A stretch of 26,920 bases of DNA from Syntrophaceae bacterium (GTDB lineage Bacteria; Desulfobacterota; Desulfomonilia; Desulfomonilales; Desulfomonilaceae), in contig JACWAG010000101.1 of NCBI GenBank assembly GCA_014874425.1, forward strand, positions 1 through 26,920. The letters run 5' to 3'. This document shows, piece by piece, positions 25,527 to 26,920 of this stretch. Within the stretch, counting starts at the first letter, position 1; each line of letters opens with the position of its first letter. A program made the position numbers and the translations under genes. The notes beneath the pieces were generated by a model. The model did not search any database, was not told the origin of the DNA, and saw only the letters and a program-made list of their open reading frames with translations.

Positions 25527-26447
25527 ATGAGAAGAAACGATGTCATACTGCTGTTAGTGATATTTTCATCTGCCTCCATAGCGATCGTGGTCCCGGATTT
25601 ATGTTCGCCGTTGCAACCTTACCCTCTGTATTTCATGATGTTTTTGATGTTTATGAGCTTCTTGAGGATCAATTTTGATTCGCTGTTGGATACGTCGATA
25701 GCGTCACTAAAGCTTTTGCTAGTATTGGTTGTATTTAAGTTGGTCATTTTACCAGCGGCGTTATACTGGGTGATTTCATTTGCCCTTCCGGAGTTTGCAG
25801 TGCCGGCGCTACTTTTATCCGGGATATCTACCGGAGTGGTAGCGCCTTTTATCGCCAATCTGTTTGAAATTGACGTCGCTTCGGTCCTTCGCATGGTAAT
25901 AATCACATCGCTGCTTGCGCCCTTCAGTTTACCCATCCTTGCAAAAACAATCGCCGGGGCAGAAGTCCAAATTCCTTTGGATTTGATGGTTCAACTATTG
26001 GCAATGGTAATTTTTGCTCCTATGCTGGCGTTAATTATAGCCCGACGGTTTTTTTCCGGCGCGTTGGGGAAATTACTTCAATTTCATTTCCCTGTTTCTC
26101 TAACTATATTCGCCGCAATCAATTTAGGGGTATTTTCCAAATATTCCCACTTTTTCTTCAATAGTCCACATTTTATTTTTATGTCTTTAGGAATCGCTTA
26201 CGGCCTCTCCGTAATCTACTATATGGTCGGTTTCCTGCTTGTTCCCGAAAAACATTCATCCGACCGGATAGCGGCAGGGATAAGTTTCGCTGTGATGAAT
26301 AATGTGCTTGTTATAGTTTTCTCATCACATTTTTTTGGCCCGTTGTCTCCAACACTCGCTGCGATGTACATGTTTCCACTTTTTTCCATGGTAATTCCAA
26401 TTAAAATGTTAGGTTCAAGATTCAAATGGCTTTCCAAAAACGTATAG
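25527..26447 (+). CDS. BASS-family (bile acid:sodium symporter-like) transporter
   Basis: A 306-residue polytopic membrane protein with about nine or ten hydrophobic helices and short loops. The start at ATG 25527 follows GGAG by eight bases. A Gly/Ser/Thr-rich break in the fourth helix (LLSGISTGVVAPFIANLFEIDV) resembles the helix crossing of BASS and related permeases. A second candidate lies near AAGISFAVMNNVLVIV. Proteins of this fold move organic anions with sodium; pantothenate, 2-oxoacid, bile acid and arsenite carriers are known relatives. The substrate cannot be told. It is directly followed, after two bases, by the ApbE-like gene, so the two are cotranscribed. An auxin-efflux-type permease is a weaker alternative. 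Confidence 0.78.
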   Translation: MRRNDVILLLVIFSSASIAIVVPDLCSPLQPYPLYFMMFLMFMSFLRINFDSLLDTSIASLKLLLVLVVFKLVILPAALYWVISFALPEFAVPALLLSGISTGVVAPFIANLFEIDVASVLRMVIITSLLAPFSLPILAKTIAGAEVQIPLDLMVQLLAMVIFAPMLALIIARRFFSGALGKLLQFHFPVSLTIFAAINLGVFSKYSHFFFNSPHFIFMSLGIAYGLSVIYYMVGFLLVPEKHSSDRIAAGISFAVMNNVLVIVFSSHFFGPLSPTLAAMYMFPLFSMVIPIKMLGSRFKWLSKNV

Positions 26448-26449
26448 AA

Positions 26450-26920
26450 ATGTTGGTCTGTTACAAACTGGTTGTGTCGGTTTTCTTGCTTTCTAATCTC
26501 CTTAACCTTAACTCCTGCTCATTAGGAAACTCAAATTCAACTCTCAAAACAGCTCGGATATTAATGGGGACACTGATTGAAATCACTGTGGTGGGTCCCC
26601 ACGATAAACTTCAAGAAGCCACTAACGCCGCATTGAATGAAATGCAGCGGATCGAGGATCTGGCGTCGTTTCACAAGGAAACTGAACTCACTGAAATAAA
26701 CAAGAACGCGGGAATTTCACCGGTCAGAGTTAAACCCGAACTGGTTTCTCTAATTGAGCGCGCCCTTGAAATCTCCAAATTGACAGACGGAACCTTTGAC
26801 CCAACCATCGGAGCAGTAGCACGACTATGGAATTTTAGCGAATCTGAGGCGCCTAGACTTCCCGGCCAGGATGAAATTGACCAAGCGCTTAAAAAAGTCG
26901 GGTGGCAAAAGGTAGAGATA
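26450..26920 (+). CDS. apbE: ApbE-like FAD:protein FMN transferase, lipoprotein, cut by the right edge
   Basis: 157 N-terminal residues are visible from ATG 26450. Residues 1-22 are a lipoprotein-type signal ending in LNSC, so Cys23 would be lipidated. The family motifs follow: ILMGTLIEITV (about 38-48), ALNEMQRIEDLASFH with the helix preceding the active site, and LTDGTFDPTIGAVARLWNF (about 115-133), which is diagnostic. ApbE moves FMN from FAD onto a threonine of extracytoplasmic redox proteins such as RnfG, RnfD and NqrC. The start lies two bases after the transporter stop and has a poor ribosome site, so translation is probably coupled. The C-terminal half is outside the window. Confidence 0.92.
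   Translation, partial: MLVCYKLVVSVFLLSNLLNLNSCSLGNSNSTLKTARILMGTLIEITVVGPHDKLQEATNAALNEMQRIEDLASFHKETELTEINKNAGISPVRVKPELVSLIERALEISKLTDGTFDPTIGAVARLWNFSESEAPRLPGQDEIDQALKKVGWQKVEI

Noticed and set aside
1..26920. tRNA, rRNA, CRISPR array, intact insertion sequence, integrase or phage genes.
   Set aside because: I read both strands and saw no cloverleaf-like gene, regular spaced repeats, terminal inverted repeats with a transposase, or phage-type proteins.

Overview
The window reads as chromosomal DNA of an anaerobic Gram-negative bacterium, most likely from the former Deltaproteobacteria (Desulfobacterota; Syntrophobacter/Desulfomonile-like). This is inferred from an indolepyruvate:ferredoxin oxidoreductase pair (iorAB), a PAS-rich hybrid histidine kinase, exported envelope proteins, a nadD-rsfS-zinc ribbon cluster and moderate GC. 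No marker gene proves it. I see no tRNA, rRNA, CRISPR array or intact insertion sequence.

Left region (1-9143): one giant minus-strand multidomain synthase starts at 7771 and runs off the left edge (2590 residues visible). It has two tandem nitronate-monooxygenase-like FMN barrels, then KS, AT, a single ACP, KR and the beginning of a DH-like hotdog domain. This resembles the iterative Pfa-type 'secondary lipid' and enediyne-type synthases. Across a 280-bp intergenic region with two back-to-back sigma70-like promoters lies a divergent extended SDR of the thioester-reductase/male-sterility type. It could release or modify the synthase product. This is the most unusual locus in the window.

Centre (9317-17291): an exported L,D-transpeptidase on the minus strand; iorA-iorB on the plus strand (amino-acid-derived aryl 2-oxoacid oxidation), behind its own promoter and two palindromes; a 69-residue unknown protein; and a large soluble four-PAS hybrid histidine kinase ending in a receiver. 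A two-gene minus-strand operon follows, encoding a thiamine-diphosphate enzyme and a carboxymuconolactone-decarboxylase-like protein. It probably acts on a 2-oxoacid, but the substrate cannot be read from sequence.

Right region (19254-26920): a decayed GAF-histidine kinase pseudogene; a secreted Gly/Tyr/Pro-rich protein with three C-terminal F(K/Q)WG motifs; a calcineurin-like phosphoesterase with Arg in place of the GNH histidine; tsaB (tRNA t6A) behind an rseP-like site-2 protease; nadD and rsfS with a convergent zinc-ribbon protein overlapping rsfS; and a BASS-family transporter tightly coupled to an ApbE-like FMN transferase lipoprotein that runs off the right edge.

Several starts differ from the longest reading frame because promoter or Shine-Dalgarno positions decide them: the SDR at 8052, iorA at GTG 10830, the ThDP enzyme at 19034 and rseP at TTG 23832.
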